Assembly (NCBI RefSeq): GCF_001953885.1
Contig: NZ_MQUS01000006.1
Coordinates: forward strand, 248,001-312,000
Source: Streptomyces sp. IMTB 2501
GTDB taxonomy: Bacteria; Actinomycetota; Actinomycetes; Streptomycetales; Streptomycetaceae
Length of the DNA stretch: 64,000 nt
Direction of reading: 5' to 3'
Shown: in pieces, positions 24,801 to 36,092 of the stretch
Layout: each line of letters begins with the position of its first letter
Numbering within the stretch: the stretch's first letter is position 1
Made by a program: the position numbers and the translations under genes
The notes under the pieces: model-generated
What the model was told of the DNA's origin: nothing
What the model saw: the letters and a program-made list of their open reading frames with translations, nothing else
The model's database searches: none

Positions 24801-25171
24801 ACCCACTGATCCTCGATCTGCTCGCGCTGCCCAAGGCCGTACCGGAGGTGCGCCGTGCGGTCAGCGAGCATCTGGGCGACGGCCCGTGCCAGGAACTACA
24901 GCTCTGCGTCGGCGAGTTGCTGGCCAATGTGATCAACCATGTCGGCGAGGGCACCCCGGTCACGGTACGGCTGACCCGCCAGGAAGGCGGCCGTACCCGA
25001 CTGGAGGTCACCGATCCCGACGCCCACGCCTGGCTCGTACGACGAAGCCCCGGCGCGGACGAGGAGTCCGGCCGGGGCCTGTTACTGATCGACGCCGTGG
25101 CCCTGGGCTGGGGCGTGGAGCACGGCCCCGGTGGCAAGACCGTGTGGTGCGAACTGCCCGGCGAGGGCTAG
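24797..25171 (+). CDS. RsbW/AbaA-like GHKL ATPase with a TTA codon
   Basis: 124-residue HATPase_c_2 protein of the anti-sigma-factor kinase type. It has the N-box CVGELLANVINHV near residue 40, the VTDPDAHAW G1-like segment and the G2 box SGRGLLLIDAVALGWGVE. Codon 96 (25082-25084, Leu in GRGLLLID) is TTA, the rare codon read by bldA tRNA, so translation should be limited to late growth. It is coupled to the small upstream gene. It is probably a regulatory partner in the adjacent WhiJ-like locus rather than a classical SigB antagonist. Confidence 0.86.
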   Translation: MNPLILDLLALPKAVPEVRRAVSEHLGDGPCQELQLCVGELLANVINHVGEGTPVTVRLTRQEGGRTRLEVTDPDAHAWLVRRSPGADEESGRGLLLIDAVALGWGVEHGPGGKTVWCELPGEG

Positions 25172-25238
25172 TGCCGGGAGACGGTCCCGGCACGGATATC
25201 CGTACAGAAGTCCCAGTGCCCCCGACCCCTCGGTGAGG

Positions 25239-26815
<1,577 letters not shown>

Positions 26816-26819
<4 letters not shown>

Positions 26820-27454
26820 AGGATTACTACCTTTCGTCCCTCAATGCGATGGCCGTTGCGGGCGATCCGCCCCACGACCTCGACGAGCAGCCTTCGCTCG
26901 ACTTCCTTGATGCGCTCGTGCAGCGCGCTCTCGTCGTCCTCGTCCCGGACCTCGACCACGCCCTGAGCGATGATCGGGCCGGTGTCGACGCCGTCGTCGA
27001 CGAAGTGGACGGTGCAGCCGGTGACCTTGGCGCCGTACGCGAGCGCGTCGCGGACACCGTGGGCCCCCGGAAAACTGGGGAGGAGGGCGGGATGGGTGTT
27101 CACGAACCGCCCGCCGAAGCGCGCGAGGAACTCCTTCCCCACGATCTTCATGAACCCGGCGGAGATCACGAGGTCGGGCTCGTACGCCGCCACGGCCCCG
27201 GCGAGGGCGGCGTCCCACTCCTCGCGGCTGTCGTGGTCCTTGACCCTGCACACGAAGGTCGGCAGTCCGGCCCGCTCGGCGCGGGCCAGCCCCTCGATAC
27301 CCGTGCGGTCGGCCCCTACGGCGACGATCCGTGCGCCGTACCGCTCGGCTCCGGTGCGCTCGATCTCGTCCAGGAGCGCCTGCAGATTGGTACCGGATCC
27401 GGAGACCAGCACGACGAGGCGCTTGACCGCGGGGCCAGCGGGGGTGGCGGCCAC
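26816..27454 (-). CDS. purN: Phosphoribosylglycinamide formyltransferase
   Basis: 212 residues. It transfers a formyl group from 10-formyl-THF to GAR in purine synthesis. Motifs: [19 protein letters not shown] near residue 12, [20 protein letters not shown], the catalytic [20 protein letters not shown] and the active-site Asp in [12 protein letters not shown] choose the GTG at 27454 ([12 protein letters not shown]) after GAAAGGGCCCCATC. An ATG at 27520 would add 22 residues rich in Arg and Gly that are not typical. The gene is the first of the purN-purH operon. Confidence 0.94.
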
Positions 27455-27513
27455 GATGGGGCCCTTTCTCGGGTGGCGACGGGTCCGGCCGGCGCCTCGA
27501 ACCTCGTTCTGTA

Positions 27514-27527
27514 CATTCATACGAATG
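27514..27527. promoter_or_regulatory. Inverted repeat CATTC-ATAC-GAATG upstream of purN
   Basis: Perfect 5-bp arms in an AT-richer patch (TACATTCATACGAATGCTTC) about 60-75 bp upstream of the chosen purN start. It could be an operator or part of the promoter. No purine-repressor motif known to me matches. Confidence 0.3.
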
Positions 27528-27748
27528 CTTCGCGCCCTGTGATACGGGGAAGTCTACGAAGCGGCCGACCGTCAGCAACGATACCGGCACCTGGGAAGGC
27601 CCCCACGGGACGGGGGCTTGGCCGGAAGGTAGCGTTCGCAAGGAATCACGAAGGGGCAGCCCTGGGAACGCGGTGGTCGTACGGTGCGTTGTCGGGGTGG
27701 AAGCTCATATCGGACAGCCGTATTCACCTAGGGGAAGACGCTCTTTTG

Positions 27749-28606
27749 ATGCCCGATCGCAGCCTGCGACTCCTCACGTTCCCTCCGCACCCGCCCCAGG
27801 GAGGCGAGCGTGGCACCGCCCTGCTGCGTGAACGCCCGGCGTCTCCTCCGGAGGCTGGGCAGGGCGACGCGGGTCAGGGCGGGCACGGCGGTCAGGGTGG
27901 CCGTGACGGTGACGGACCGGGCGGGGGTCGGCAAGGCGACGGCCGCGGGGGTGACGGTCGCGGGGGCGGGCAGCAGGACGACAATCCGTTCGCGCCGCCG
28001 CCCGAGGATGCCCCGGACCGGCCCTGGCAGCCCCGGCACCCCGAAGGCTCCCAGGGCCACGGCCATGGTCACGGCCCTGCGGGCGGCTCCCCGTGGGGCG
28101 GCCAGTGGAGCGACCGCCAGCCCGGGCGCTCCCCCGGCGGCTTCGGCGAGCGGCCCGGCGGCGGCCCCCAGGGGCCCGGCGGACCGGCCGGCCCCGGTAT
28201 GCGCTGGGACCCGACCGACCCCGCCCAGCGCCGCGCGCGCTACGCGCTGCTGTCCGGCATGTGGGCCGTCTTCTTCGCGCTGTTCAGCTGGCCGTACGTG
28301 GCCCTGCTGCTGGGTGTGCTCGCTCTGTACTGGGGCGTCAGCGCGCTGCGTGCCAAGCCGCGCGGCACGAACCCGGACACCCCGCCGGCACCCGGCGCCG
28401 GGCGCCCCCAGACGACAGCGGCCGTCGGCGGTCTCCTCACGGCCTCCCTGGCCCTGGTCCTGGTGGCCTCGACCTTCACGGTCCAGTTCGTCTACCGGGA
28501 CTACTACACGTGCGTCAACGACGCCCTCACCCACGAGGCCAAGCAGTCCTGTGACCGTCTGCTCCCGCAGCAGCTGCGGGGCGTCTTGGGGGCCGGCGAC
28601 AGCTGA
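27749..28606 (+). CDS. Membrane protein with a long Gly/Asp/Pro-rich cytoplasmic tail
   Basis: 285 residues. About 155 N-terminal residues are low-complexity (Gly, Gln, Asp, Pro, with HGHGHGPAGG). They are followed by DPTDPAQRRARYALLSGMWA and two hydrophobic regions (FFALFSWPYVALLLGVLALY and VGGLLTASLALVLVASTFTV). The C terminus has YTCVNDALTHEAKQSCDRLL with two cysteines, probably outside. Conserved DUF4190-like features are limited to the membrane part. The ATG at 27749 is distant from AGGGGAAG; the adjacent TTG at 27746 is also possible. It is divergent from purN. Confidence 0.72.
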   Translation: MPDRSLRLLTFPPHPPQGGERGTALLRERPASPPEAGQGDAGQGGHGGQGGRDGDGPGGGRQGDGRGGDGRGGGQQDDNPFAPPPEDAPDRPWQPRHPEGSQGHGHGHGPAGGSPWGGQWSDRQPGRSPGGFGERPGGGPQGPGGPAGPGMRWDPTDPAQRRARYALLSGMWAVFFALFSWPYVALLLGVLALYWGVSALRAKPRGTNPDTPPAPGAGRPQTTAAVGGLLTASLALVLVASTFTVQFVYRDYYTCVNDALTHEAKQSCDRLLPQQLRGVLGAGDS

Positions 28607-28658
28607 GGCCCCGCCCGCGTAGCCGTAGCTGAGCTGCGGGCACGGGATTCGGGGCGGG

Positions 28659-30410
28659 TCAGTGGGGCGGTGTGTCAGGGGGTTCCGGGGTGTCCGGCGC
28701 CGGGTCGGTGGGAGCGGCTGGAGGCTGCGGCTCCGCGTCGGTGGGGCTTGCCGGGGTTTCGGTGGGGGCGTGCGGGTCGGCAGGTTCTTGCAGGGCCGGC
28801 CGGCGGGAGACACGTGCCAGGTCGTCGTCCAGGTCCGAGGGGAACGGATCGTCGGCCGGGAGGAAGTCGTACAGCTCCTCCTCGTCGCCACCGGTCGTCC
28901 CGGACGCCGTCTCCGGCCGCGCGGAATCCTTTCCCTTGCCCGGCTCCCTGCCCTTGCCGCCCTTGGCCGTCTCCTTACCCTGGGCCGCCGCCTCGCCCTC
29001 GGCTCTGATGGTCTCTGTGTCCGGACCCGCTTCCGTGGTCTTGGCCGAACCCTTCGTCTTCGGCTCCCCCTCGTCCGTTCGGTTCCGAGTCCGCAGCCCC
29101 CACACCCGCCACCCACGTACCACGAGCGCCACCGGCATCGCGAACGCCGCCGTCCACGCCCCCGCCGCTCCCCCGGCCTTCCACCACACCGGCCCGAAGC
29201 TCGCCAGCGCGGCGACGCCCAGCGGCCCGCCCGCCAGCTCGGCGAGCAGGGCGAAGGCCGCCGCGCAGACCGCCGCCGTCAGCAGCACCACCCCGGCGGT
29301 ACGCAGGAACGACCAGCGCGCCGAGACCGGTACGCCGGGCTCCGCCCAGTCCATGGCCCCCCGCGCCACGAACCACCCCGCCGTCACCCCGGCCGCCGCC
29401 GGCACCACGCCCCCCGCCCAGTTCAGCAGCGTCCCGGCACCCGGATCCGGCACCGCCGCCAGCAGCGGGAACGGTGGCAGCAGCGGGGCCGGATCGGAGG
29501 CGAACGGGTGCACCAGATGCCCGGCGCCGAGAAGGAACCCGGGGCCGAGCGCGTAGGAGGCGGCCCACACCGCCGCGTTGGGGATCAGGGCCATACCGAG
29601 CATCAGCACCGCGAACCGCCCCGTCCACCCCTCCGTCAGCTGGAGGAAGGACACCCGCGCCAGATCGCCGTGCCACACCAGCGACACCCCGAGCAGCAAC
29701 GCCCCGCCGCCGCAGAGCACCGCCATCGCCGCGCCCGTGGCCCGTACGGCCGTACCCAGCCGGGCACGCGCGTCCGCGCCGAACACCACCCGCCGCACCG
29801 GCCCCGGCACCACCACCAGCACCCGCAGCACCGGTTCGCGCGGGCTGCCGTAGGCCGACCACACCCCGGCCGCCGCCGCACCCGCCGCGACCAGCGGCAG
29901 ACATACCGTCACCCCGGCCCACGAGGGGCGCAGTTCGCCGTCCGAGCAGTACAGCGCGATCGCGGCGCCGACGCCGAGGTAGCCGAGGACGACCCCGGTC
30001 CACACCGTGCACGCCGGTACCGGCGGCGGACCGTCGGCGTCGTCGGGCGGGTCCACCGCGTCCCTGGCCGCCCGGTACACCCGCCACACGGGCAGCGCCA
30101 GCAACAGCAACGGCGTCACGCCCACCGGCATGGGCGCCCCGGAGAGCGTGTCGGTACGGACCAGTTCGACTCCGTGCGCCAGCAGCCACAGCGCGGCAGC
30201 GACGTGCAGCGCGCCGCCCGGGCCGCTGTCGGGGTACGGCGAGCTGACCCACAGCGCCATCAACAGCACGGCGAACGAGGCGACGCCGAGCCCGGCCGCG
30301 ACGGCGCCGCCCAGGAAGCTCGCGGCGAGTCCGGGCTCGCGGTCCCGCATCCGAGCCAGCAGGGGCGAGAGCGAAGTGCGGTGAACGGTCATCAGATTCA
30401 CGCACTCCAT
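28659..30410 (-). CDS. DUF6350 multi-spanning membrane protein (PerM-like annotation)
   Basis: 583 residues: roughly ten to twelve hydrophobic segments in the first 420 residues (for example [36 protein letters not shown] and [15 protein letters not shown]), then a charged Lys/Glu/Thr-rich cytoplasmic tail of about 160 residues ending in a Pro/Thr-rich stretch. This matches the DUF6350 proteins found next to purN-purH in actinomycetes, sometimes annotated as cell-division protein PerM. The ATG at 30410 follows GGGAGC; the in-frame ATG of [10 protein letters not shown] is a shorter option. No catalytic motif is visible. Confidence 0.78.
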   Translation of the reverse strand: MECVNLMTVHRTSLSPLLARMRDREPGLAASFLGGAVAAGLGVASFAVLLMALWVSSPYPDSGPGGALHVAAALWLLAHGVELVRTDTLSGAPMPVGVTPLLLLALPVWRVYRAARDAVDPPDDADGPPPVPACTVWTGVVLGYLGVGAAIALYCSDGELRPSWAGVTVCLPLVAAGAAAAGVWSAYGSPREPVLRVLVVVPGPVRRVVFGADARARLGTAVRATGAAMAVLCGGGALLLGVSLVWHGDLARVSFLQLTEGWTGRFAVLMLGMALIPNAAVWAASYALGPGFLLGAGHLVHPFASDPAPLLPPFPLLAAVPDPGAGTLLNWAGGVVPAAAGVTAGWFVARGAMDWAEPGVPVSARWSFLRTAGVVLLTAAVCAAAFALLAELAGGPLGVAALASFGPVWWKAGGAAGAWTAAFAMPVALVVRGWRVWGLRTRNRTDEGEPKTKGSAKTTEAGPDTETIRAEGEAAAQGKETAKGGKGREPGKGKDSARPETASGTTGGDEEELYDFLPADDPFPSDLDDDLARVSRRPALQEPADPHAPTETPASPTDAEPQPPAAPTDPAPDTPEPPDTPPH

Positions 30411-30485
30411 GCTCCCAATGACACGCGCTTTCCCGTCGCAACGGGCGAACCACCGATGTGTCGCTCAATATATGTTTATCTGCTT

Positions 30486-30497
30486 TTTCGTACGAAA
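30486..30497. promoter_or_regulatory. Perfect palindrome TTTCGTACGAAA before the sigma-like gene
   Basis: A 12-bp perfect palindrome nine bases upstream of the GTG at 30507, directly after an unusually AT-rich promoter-like stretch (CAATATATGTTTATCTGC). Its position overlaps the transcript start and ribosome-binding region, as expected for a repressor operator. The regulator is unknown. Confidence 0.55.
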
Positions 30498-30506
30498 GGG
30501 TGCACA

Positions 30507-31346
30507 GTGACGAAGCTGACGCAGGATCAGCCCCTGACGCCGCCTCAGGCCTTCGACGCGCTGTACGCGTTCTGCGCCCCCGCCCTCGTACGCCAGACCT
30601 ATCTGCTCACCGGGCGCCGGGAGCTGGCCCGCGAGGCTGTGGAGCGGGCCTTCCAGCTGGCCTGGCAGCGCTGGCCCGAGGTGGCCCGGGACCGGGATCC
30701 GGGGAGCTGGGTGCGGGCGGCGGCGTACGACTGTGCGCTCTCGCCGTGGCACCGCTTCCGCCCCCGGTACCGGCACACGGAGCCGCCGCCCGCCGATCCG
30801 GCCGACCGGGCGCTGCTGAACGCCCTGCTGGAACTTCCGCCCTCGTACCGGCGCACGCTCGTCCTGTACGACGGTGTGGGCCTCGATCTCCCGGCGACGG
30901 CGGCGGAGACGGAGGCCAGCACGCCGGCCGCCGCGAACCGGCTGACCCACGCCCGCGAGGCGGTGGCCGCGCGGCTGCCGGAACTGAACGACCCCGGCGA
31001 GCTGCACCGCCGGCTGCTCGGACTGGCCTCGGCCGAACGGCTGCGCGCGGCCGGGCCGGAGCCGGTGCGGCGCGAGGGCGAGCGGCGGAACGTGTTCTGG
31101 ACCCGGGCGGCGATCGCGTTCACGGGGACGATCGTCGGTGCGACGACGCTCACGCTGTGGACGGCGCCGACGCATTTCGAGGCACCGATCGCTCCGGCCC
31201 AGGCGGTGGAGGGGGTTCCGCCGGTCGGGATCATGGGGCCGCTGCTGCCGATGGGGCCGCCGCCCCCGAGGGAACAGGCGCGGCGGGCGAAGGTACGGAA
31301 CGCTGCCGCGGGGAGGCCGGATCGATTGGCACCGCTGGCCGGATGA
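30507..31346 (+). CDS. ECF sigma-factor-like protein with a C-terminal membrane anchor
   Basis: 279 residues. Residues about 10-75 resemble sigma region 2 (YLLTGRRELAREAVERAFQL and AWQRWPEV), and about 105-155 resemble region 4 (LLELPPSYRRTLVLYDGVGL and ANRLTHAREAVAARL). A hydrophobic segment follows near 200-220 (AAIAFTGTIVGATTLTLW), then a Pro-rich tail (PLLPMGPPPPREQ). Region 2 is degenerate compared with typical ECF factors, so it may be a membrane-tethered sigma or a former sigma with a new role. The GTG start follows GAAAGG. The context (DUF6350 divergent, sucCD convergent) gives no target. Confidence 0.75.
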   Translation: MTKLTQDQPLTPPQAFDALYAFCAPALVRQTYLLTGRRELAREAVERAFQLAWQRWPEVARDRDPGSWVRAAAYDCALSPWHRFRPRYRHTEPPPADPADRALLNALLELPPSYRRTLVLYDGVGLDLPATAAETEASTPAAANRLTHAREAVAARLPELNDPGELHRRLLGLASAERLRAAGPEPVRREGERRNVFWTRAAIAFTGTIVGATTLTLWTAPTHFEAPIAPAQAVEGVPPVGIMGPLLPMGPPPPREQARRAKVRNAAAGRPDRLAPLAG

Positions 31347-31396
31347 GCGGCGATGCGTCTGCCTGCGAACTGCGGTGCTGCCGACTGCGTAAAACG

Positions 31397-31433
31397 CGGT
31401 AGGCCCGCCCCAGCCAACGGGACGGGCCTACCG
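31397..31433. terminator. Bidirectional terminator between the sigma-like gene and sucD
   Basis: CGGTAGGCCCG (31397-31407) and CGGGCCTACCG (31423-31433) are a perfect 11-bp stem with a 15-base loop that can extend by pairing of GCCCC and GGGAC. AAAACG on the left gives a U-rich tail for sucD transcripts. Confidence 0.85.
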
Positions 31434-31450
31434 ACAGGGAGCTGAGAAGT

Positions 31451-32335
31451 TCAGCCGCCCAGGATCTCGCGGGCGAGCTTCGCCGTCTCGGTCGGGGTCT
31501 TGCCGACCTTGACGCCCGCGGCCTCCAGGGCCTCCTTCTTGGCCTGTGCGGTGCCGGAGGAGCCGGAGACGATGGCGCCGGCGTGGCCCATGGTCTTGCC
31601 CTCGGGCGCGGTGAAGCCCGCGACGTAACCGACGACCGGCTTGGTCACGTTCTCCTTGATGAACGCGGCCGCACGCTCCTCGGCGTCACCACCGATCTCA
31701 CCGATCATCACGATGATCTCGGTCTCCGGGTCGTCCTGGAAGGCAGCCAGGGCGTCGATGTGGGTGGAGCCGATGATCGGGTCGCCACCGATGCCGACGG
31801 CCGTCGAGAAGCCGATGTCACGGAGCTCGTACATCATCTGGTACGTCAGCGTGCCGGACTTCGAGACCAGGCCGATGCGGCCCGGCTTGGTGATGTCGCC
31901 CGGGATGATGCCGACGTTCGACTGGCCCGGGGTGATGATGCCGGGGCAGTTCGGGCCGATGATGCGGGTCTTGTTGCCCTTCTTGCCGGCGTACGCCCAG
32001 AAGGACGCCGTGTCGTGCACGGCGATGCCCTCGGTGATGACGACGGCCAGCGGGATCTCGGCGTCGATGGCCTCGACGACCGCGTCCTTGGTGAACTTCT
32101 CCGGCACGAAGATGACGGAGACGTTGGCGCCGGTGGCCTTGATGGCCTCCTCGACGGTGCCGAAGACCGGTACCTCGGTGCCGTCGAACTCCACGGTGGT
32201 GCCCGCCTTGCGCGGGTTCACGCCGCCCACGACGTTCGTGCCGTCGCCGAGCATGAGCTTGGTGTGCTTCATGCCGGTGGCACCCGTCATGCCCTGGACG
32301 ATGACCTTGCTGTCCTTGTTGAGCCAGATAGCCAT
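31451..32335 (-). CDS. sucD: Succinyl-CoA synthetase, alpha subunit
   Basis: 294 residues. With SucC it makes succinate and ATP/GTP from succinyl-CoA in the TCA cycle. Motifs: the CoA-binding Rossmann region [54 protein letters not shown] and the phosphorylated His near residue 251 in [16 protein letters not shown]. It starts at an ATG ([11 protein letters not shown]) 27 bp after sucC on the minus strand. A strong bidirectional terminator follows. Confidence 0.97.
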   Translation of the reverse strand: MAIWLNKDSKVIVQGMTGATGMKHTKLMLGDGTNVVGGVNPRKAGTTVEFDGTEVPVFGTVEEAIKATGANVSVIFVPEKFTKDAVVEAIDAEIPLAVVITEGIAVHDTASFWAYAGKKGNKTRIIGPNCPGIITPGQSNVGIIPGDITKPGRIGLVSKSGTLTYQMMYELRDIGFSTAVGIGGDPIIGSTHIDALAAFQDDPETEIIVMIGEIGGDAEERAAAFIKENVTKPVVGYVAGFTAPEGKTMGHAGAIVSGSSGTAQAKKEALEAAGVKVGKTPTETAKLAREILGG

Positions 32336-32362
32336 GGTGTGTTGTGTCCTCGTCCTGAGTGC

Positions 32363-33544
32363 TTACTTGGCGGCGTGGGCCAGCTCGGCGGCCTTGTCGG
32401 CCGCGCCGTCCATGGTGTCGACGCGCTGCACCAGCGGGTGGTTGGCGTCCGTGAGGATCTGTCGGCCCAGCTCGGCGTTGTTGCCGTCGAGGCGGACGAC
32501 GAGCGGCTTGGAGACGTTCTCGCCGCGGTCCTCCAGGAGCTTCAGGGCCTGCACGATGCCGTTGGCGACCTCGTCGCAGGCCGTGATGCCACCGAAGACG
32601 TTCACGAAGACGGACTTGACGTCCGGGTCGCCCAGGATGATCTCCAGGCCGTTCGCCATGACCTGGGCGGAGGCGCCACCGCCGATGTCCAGGAAGTTGG
32701 CGGGCTTGACGCCACCGTGGTTCTCACCGGCGTACGCGACGACGTCCAGGGTGCTCATGACGAGACCGGCGCCGTTGCCGATGATGCCGACCTCGCCGTC
32801 GAGCTTGACGTAGTTGAGGTTCTTCTCCTTGGCAGCGGCCTCAAGCGGGTTGGCCGCGTCCTTGTCGTGGAGCTCCTCGTACTCGGGGTGGCGGAATTCG
32901 GCGTTCTCGTCGAGCGACACCTTGCCGTCGAGGGCGATGACGTCACCGGAGGCGACCTTCGCGAGCGGGTTGACCTCGACAAGGAGGGCGTCAGACTTGA
33001 TGAAGGTGTCCCACAGCTTGACGAGGACGTTCGCGACCTTGTCCGCGACCTCGGCCGGGAACTTGGCGGCCGCGACGATCTCGCGGGCCTTGGCCTCGTC
33101 CACACCGTCGATCGGGTCGATCGCCGTCTTGGCGACGGCCTCGGGGCGGGTGGCCGCCACCTCCTCGATCTCCACGCCGCCCTCGACGGAGGCGATGGAG
33201 AGGAAGGTGCGGTTGGCACGGTCGAGGAGGAAGGAGACGTAGTACTCCTCGATGATCTCCGGAGCGGTCTCGGCGATCATGACCTTGTGGACCGTGTGGC
33301 CCTTGATGTCCATGCCGAGGATGTCCGTCGCACGGGCGACGGCCTCGTCCGCGGAGGCGGCCAGCTTGACGCCACCGGCCTTGCCGCGACCACCGACCTT
33401 CACCTGCGCCTTGACGACGGACTTGCCGCCCAGACGCTCGGTGATCTCGCGCGCCGCCTCAGGCGTGTCGATGACTTCACCGGCCAGCACCGGTACATCG
33501 TGCTTGGCGAAGAGGTCCCTCGCCTGGTACTCGAACAGGTCCAC
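32363..33544 (-). CDS. sucC: Succinyl-CoA synthetase, beta subunit
   Basis: 393 residues. The N-terminal ATP-grasp domain begins [20 protein letters not shown] and has [19 protein letters not shown] with nucleotide-binding Lys and Gly residues, and [20 protein letters not shown]. The C-terminal ligase-CoA domain has [18 protein letters not shown] and [10 protein letters not shown]. It is the first gene of the sucC-sucD operon. About 180 bp upstream lies a good match to the Crp-type site GTG-N6-GNCAC, so cAMP-Crp control is possible but unproven. Confidence 0.97.
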   Translation of the reverse strand: MDLFEYQARDLFAKHDVPVLAGEVIDTPEAAREITERLGGKSVVKAQVKVGGRGKAGGVKLAASADEAVARATDILGMDIKGHTVHKVMIAETAPEIIEEYYVSFLLDRANRTFLSIASVEGGVEIEEVAATRPEAVAKTAIDPIDGVDEAKAREIVAAAKFPAEVADKVANVLVKLWDTFIKSDALLVEVNPLAKVASGDVIALDGKVSLDENAEFRHPEYEELHDKDAANPLEAAAKEKNLNYVKLDGEVGIIGNGAGLVMSTLDVVAYAGENHGGVKPANFLDIGGGASAQVMANGLEIILGDPDVKSVFVNVFGGITACDEVANGIVQALKLLEDRGENVSKPLVVRLDGNNAELGRQILTDANHPLVQRVDTMDGAADKAAELAHAAK

Positions 33545-33724
33545 GCGCTTCCGTCCCTATCAGTGATCTCGCGGTTCGTTGGATGCGTGGGCGTGCCGCG
33601 AAGGGCAACGTGACGTCCGCTTGTCACAAGGGAGGCGCACACGGTGTCCGAGCGCGCGGCATGTCCGTCTCGCAGGTTATCGCCGCTTGCGGGGGCTCCC
33701 TAAATCGAGGGTCACACCCGAGCG

Positions 33725-33738
33725 GTGATACCTGTCAC
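33725..33738. promoter_or_regulatory. Candidate Crp binding site upstream of sucC
   Basis: GTGATACCTGTCAC fits the GTG-N6-GNCAC pattern that I recall for Streptomyces Crp and the GTGA-N6-TCAC core of the wider Crp family. It lies about 185 bp upstream of the sucC start. Confidence 0.45.
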
Positions 33739-33820
33739 ATGATGCCGGATTTCCTGGCACGCCGTGCCGATGGATCAGGGCGGAACGCATCCGGATCTGG
33801 GGCTTCGGGGCGATGTGTGA

Positions 33821-33854
33821 GGCCTCACCGGGCTGGGGTTGACCCGGTGAGGCC
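33821..33854 (-). terminator. Terminator after the repetitive secreted-protein gene
   Basis: GGCCTCACCGGG (33821-33832) and CCCGGTGAGGCC (33843-33854) form a perfect 12-bp stem with a 10-base loop. It lies about 150 bp past the stop of the minus-strand gene ending at 34002. Confidence 0.75.
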
Positions 33855-34001
33855 CCGGGGACGGCCCCGGTGGTTCCGGAGCCGGGGCGGTTGATCCCCA
33901 CCCCAATGGGGACCACCCGCCCGGGCCGCGGGGCCCCGGCCGGACGGACCGACGGAATTCGGCCGTCCGGGTCCGGCACCCCACGGAGCGCTTCGGGGTT
34001 G

Positions 34002-35897
34002 TCAGCCCTGGTATCGGATGCCCGATGCGGCGCCCCGCACGCCGTACGGGTCCTGGAGGTGCGTCGTCGGTACGGCCGTACGGGCGGCCCCTGCGGCTCC
34101 GCCGACGGCGTGCCCGGCGAGCGGGCCACCGGCGTCCCGGACCGTGCCCTGGAGGTCGTACGCGAAGGACTCGGCCTGCTGAGCGAGCGGCGCGGCGGTG
34201 CCGGTGACGCCCGCCGCGTAGGGCCCGGTCTCGCCCGTGATGCCGTGGGCCAGGCCGGCCGTGCTCCCGACGGTCCCGTCGGCGACCGGCCGCACGGTCC
34301 CGGCGACCTGGCCGGCCACGGGCGTCACGGTGGACGTGACGGTGCCGGCCGCCTGGTGCACGGTCCCGGTGGCGGTGTCGGTGAGGGGCGTGGTCGCACC
34401 CGTGACTCCGGCCGCGAAGGGCGGCAGCTGCGCGGTCGCGCCCTCGGCGAAGTCCCCGGTCTGCGCGGTCAGGCCGTACGCGAGCGGCGGTACGGCGCCG
34501 ACGGCACCGCCCGCGAAGGGCTGCGCGTCACCGGCCACACCGTGACCGAGGGTGCCCGCGTCGACGACGGCCTGCCCGGCGACCGGCACGACCCCGTGCA
34601 CGACACCGGCGGCCACCGGGGGCAGCACGGCCTCCGTGGCGTTCTGGGCGACCTGCCCGACCAGCCCGCCGGCATACGACGTCGCGTCCGCGGCCACCGG
34701 CCGCACATCACCGACGGCACCCGTGGCGACCCCGTGAACCCCGGAGACGGCACCCCCGGCGGTCCCGTACCCACCGGAGACGGCGCCCTCGGCGACGCCC
34801 AGCGCACCGGAGACGGCGCCCCCGGCGACTCCCCGCACGGCGAAGGCGGCGTCCTGGGCGGTCCCGTATCCACCCGTCACGGCGTGTCCGGCCGTGCCCT
34901 GTACGCCCGCCACCGCCTGACCGGCGACCGGCACGGCGCCGTGCACCGCCGCGGAGGCCACCGGCGGGACGACGGCGGCGGTCGTCTCGTCCACCACCGG
35001 GGTCACCGCGCCGGGCACGGCCCGGACCGTGCCGACGACCCGCTGCTCGACACCCGTGGCCGTACCGGTGACCTGGGCGGGCACCCCGGCGACGGAGGCC
35101 TCGGCCGCGCCGGTCGCCCCGGCGGCCGTACCGCGCGCGACGGCCGCGGCACCGGCGGTCCGGCCCTGCGCGCCGGCGACGGTCCGCTGCGCCGTCGTCC
35201 GTACGGCACCCTCGACGCCCTGCGCCTTCGCGCGGGCGGCCGCCTGCGTGACCTGGAGCTTGGTCTGAGCGGCCGCCAGGGCCTCCTCCACCTCGGGGGC
35301 GAAGGAGGAGAGCGGGCCGAAGAGGTAGTCGATCCCGTCCTGAGCGGTGCCGTGCGGAGCGGCCTGGGACACGGTCGAAGCGGCGTGCGCCGCCGCGTGG
35401 GTGACGTGCCCGGTGACGTGCCCGGTGCCGTGCGTGCCGTCGGACTGGACGCGGGCCTGGGCGTGCGCCTGCGCCTTACGGGCCGCCTGGGCGCCCCTGA
35501 CGGCCTCGGCGCCCCGGATCTTCGCGGCGGCCGGAACCTTGGCGTCGACGTAGCGGTGGGCCTGGTCGACGGTTCCGGTGGCACTGCCGGTGGTCCGCGT
35601 CGACTGCAGGGACTGCGTGGCCTGGGCGGCGGTACCCGACACGGTCGAGGTGGCCGAGGCGGCCGTGCCGGTCAGGCCGGAGACGGTCTGTCCGACGGTG
35701 TTCTGGACGCCGGAGACGGTGTCGTGGACACCGCTGAGGACGCCGTCGACCGTCCCGGCGACGGAGTCGGTGCCCGCGTCCGATGCGGACACGGAAGTGC
35801 TGGACAGTTCGTCGGCACTGGCGACGGACGAGCCGAGTGCCCATGCGCCGGTGACCCCGGCGGCTATCACGATCGAACGACGGATGTTCTTGTTCAT
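34002..35897 (-). CDS. Secreted Ala/Val/Gly/Thr-rich repetitive protein
   Basis: 631 residues with a Sec signal peptide (MNKNIRRSIVIAAGVTGAWA, then LGSSVASADE). The mature chain has almost no aromatic residues or cysteines and consists of degenerate units such as GTVDGVLSGVHDTVSGVQNT and GYGTAGGAVSGVHGVATGAV. A longer internal duplication is visible: PPVASAAVHGAVPVAGQAVA and PPVAAGVVHGVVPVAGQAVV. The heptad-like spacing of Val and Ala suggests long amphipathic helices or an extended wall-associated fibre. I recognise no family. A TTG at 35909 is possible, but the ATG at 35897 gives a normal signal peptide. The gene next to it also encodes a secreted low-complexity protein. Confidence 0.75.
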   Translation of the reverse strand: MNKNIRRSIVIAAGVTGAWALGSSVASADELSSTSVSASDAGTDSVAGTVDGVLSGVHDTVSGVQNTVGQTVSGLTGTAASATSTVSGTAAQATQSLQSTRTTGSATGTVDQAHRYVDAKVPAAAKIRGAEAVRGAQAARKAQAHAQARVQSDGTHGTGHVTGHVTHAAAHAASTVSQAAPHGTAQDGIDYLFGPLSSFAPEVEEALAAAQTKLQVTQAAARAKAQGVEGAVRTTAQRTVAGAQGRTAGAAAVARGTAAGATGAAEASVAGVPAQVTGTATGVEQRVVGTVRAVPGAVTPVVDETTAAVVPPVASAAVHGAVPVAGQAVAGVQGTAGHAVTGGYGTAQDAAFAVRGVAGGAVSGALGVAEGAVSGGYGTAGGAVSGVHGVATGAVGDVRPVAADATSYAGGLVGQVAQNATEAVLPPVAAGVVHGVVPVAGQAVVDAGTLGHGVAGDAQPFAGGAVGAVPPLAYGLTAQTGDFAEGATAQLPPFAAGVTGATTPLTDTATGTVHQAAGTVTSTVTPVAGQVAGTVRPVADGTVGSTAGLAHGITGETGPYAAGVTGTAAPLAQQAESFAYDLQGTVRDAGGPLAGHAVGGAAGAARTAVPTTHLQDPYGVRGAASGIRYQG

Positions 35898-36092
35898 TGC
35901 GTGCGTCAAGTCCTTCGAAGGCAGCTGGAAGCAGCTGGAAAGAGCTGGAAACGGCTAGGGGTTCCGTCCGGAGGCCGCTCAACGCGAGACATATGAGCGC
36001 GGATTGCGCTGGTCACTGGGGGTCCGGACGGACGGGCAGACCTGTTCCGCCCCCGCGCGACAGGTCCGTGGCGGGGAGGTCGGCCGTGCTGC

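Larger units (their letters stand above)
33545..34001. other. Intergenic region upstream of sucC and downstream of the repetitive-protein gene
   Basis: A 457-bp gap. It contains a GTGAC-N8-GTCAC inverted repeat (33610-33627), a Crp-like site (33725-33738), a strong terminator stem (33821-33854) and several GGGGCC-rich symmetries around 33860-33950. No coding region is supported. Confidence 0.6.

Noticed and set aside
27455..27520. 22-residue N-terminal extension of PurN from the ATG at 27520
   Set aside because: The extension is Arg/Gly-rich and atypical, and the ATG sits inside an inverted repeat that looks regulatory; the GTG at 27454 gives the normal family length.
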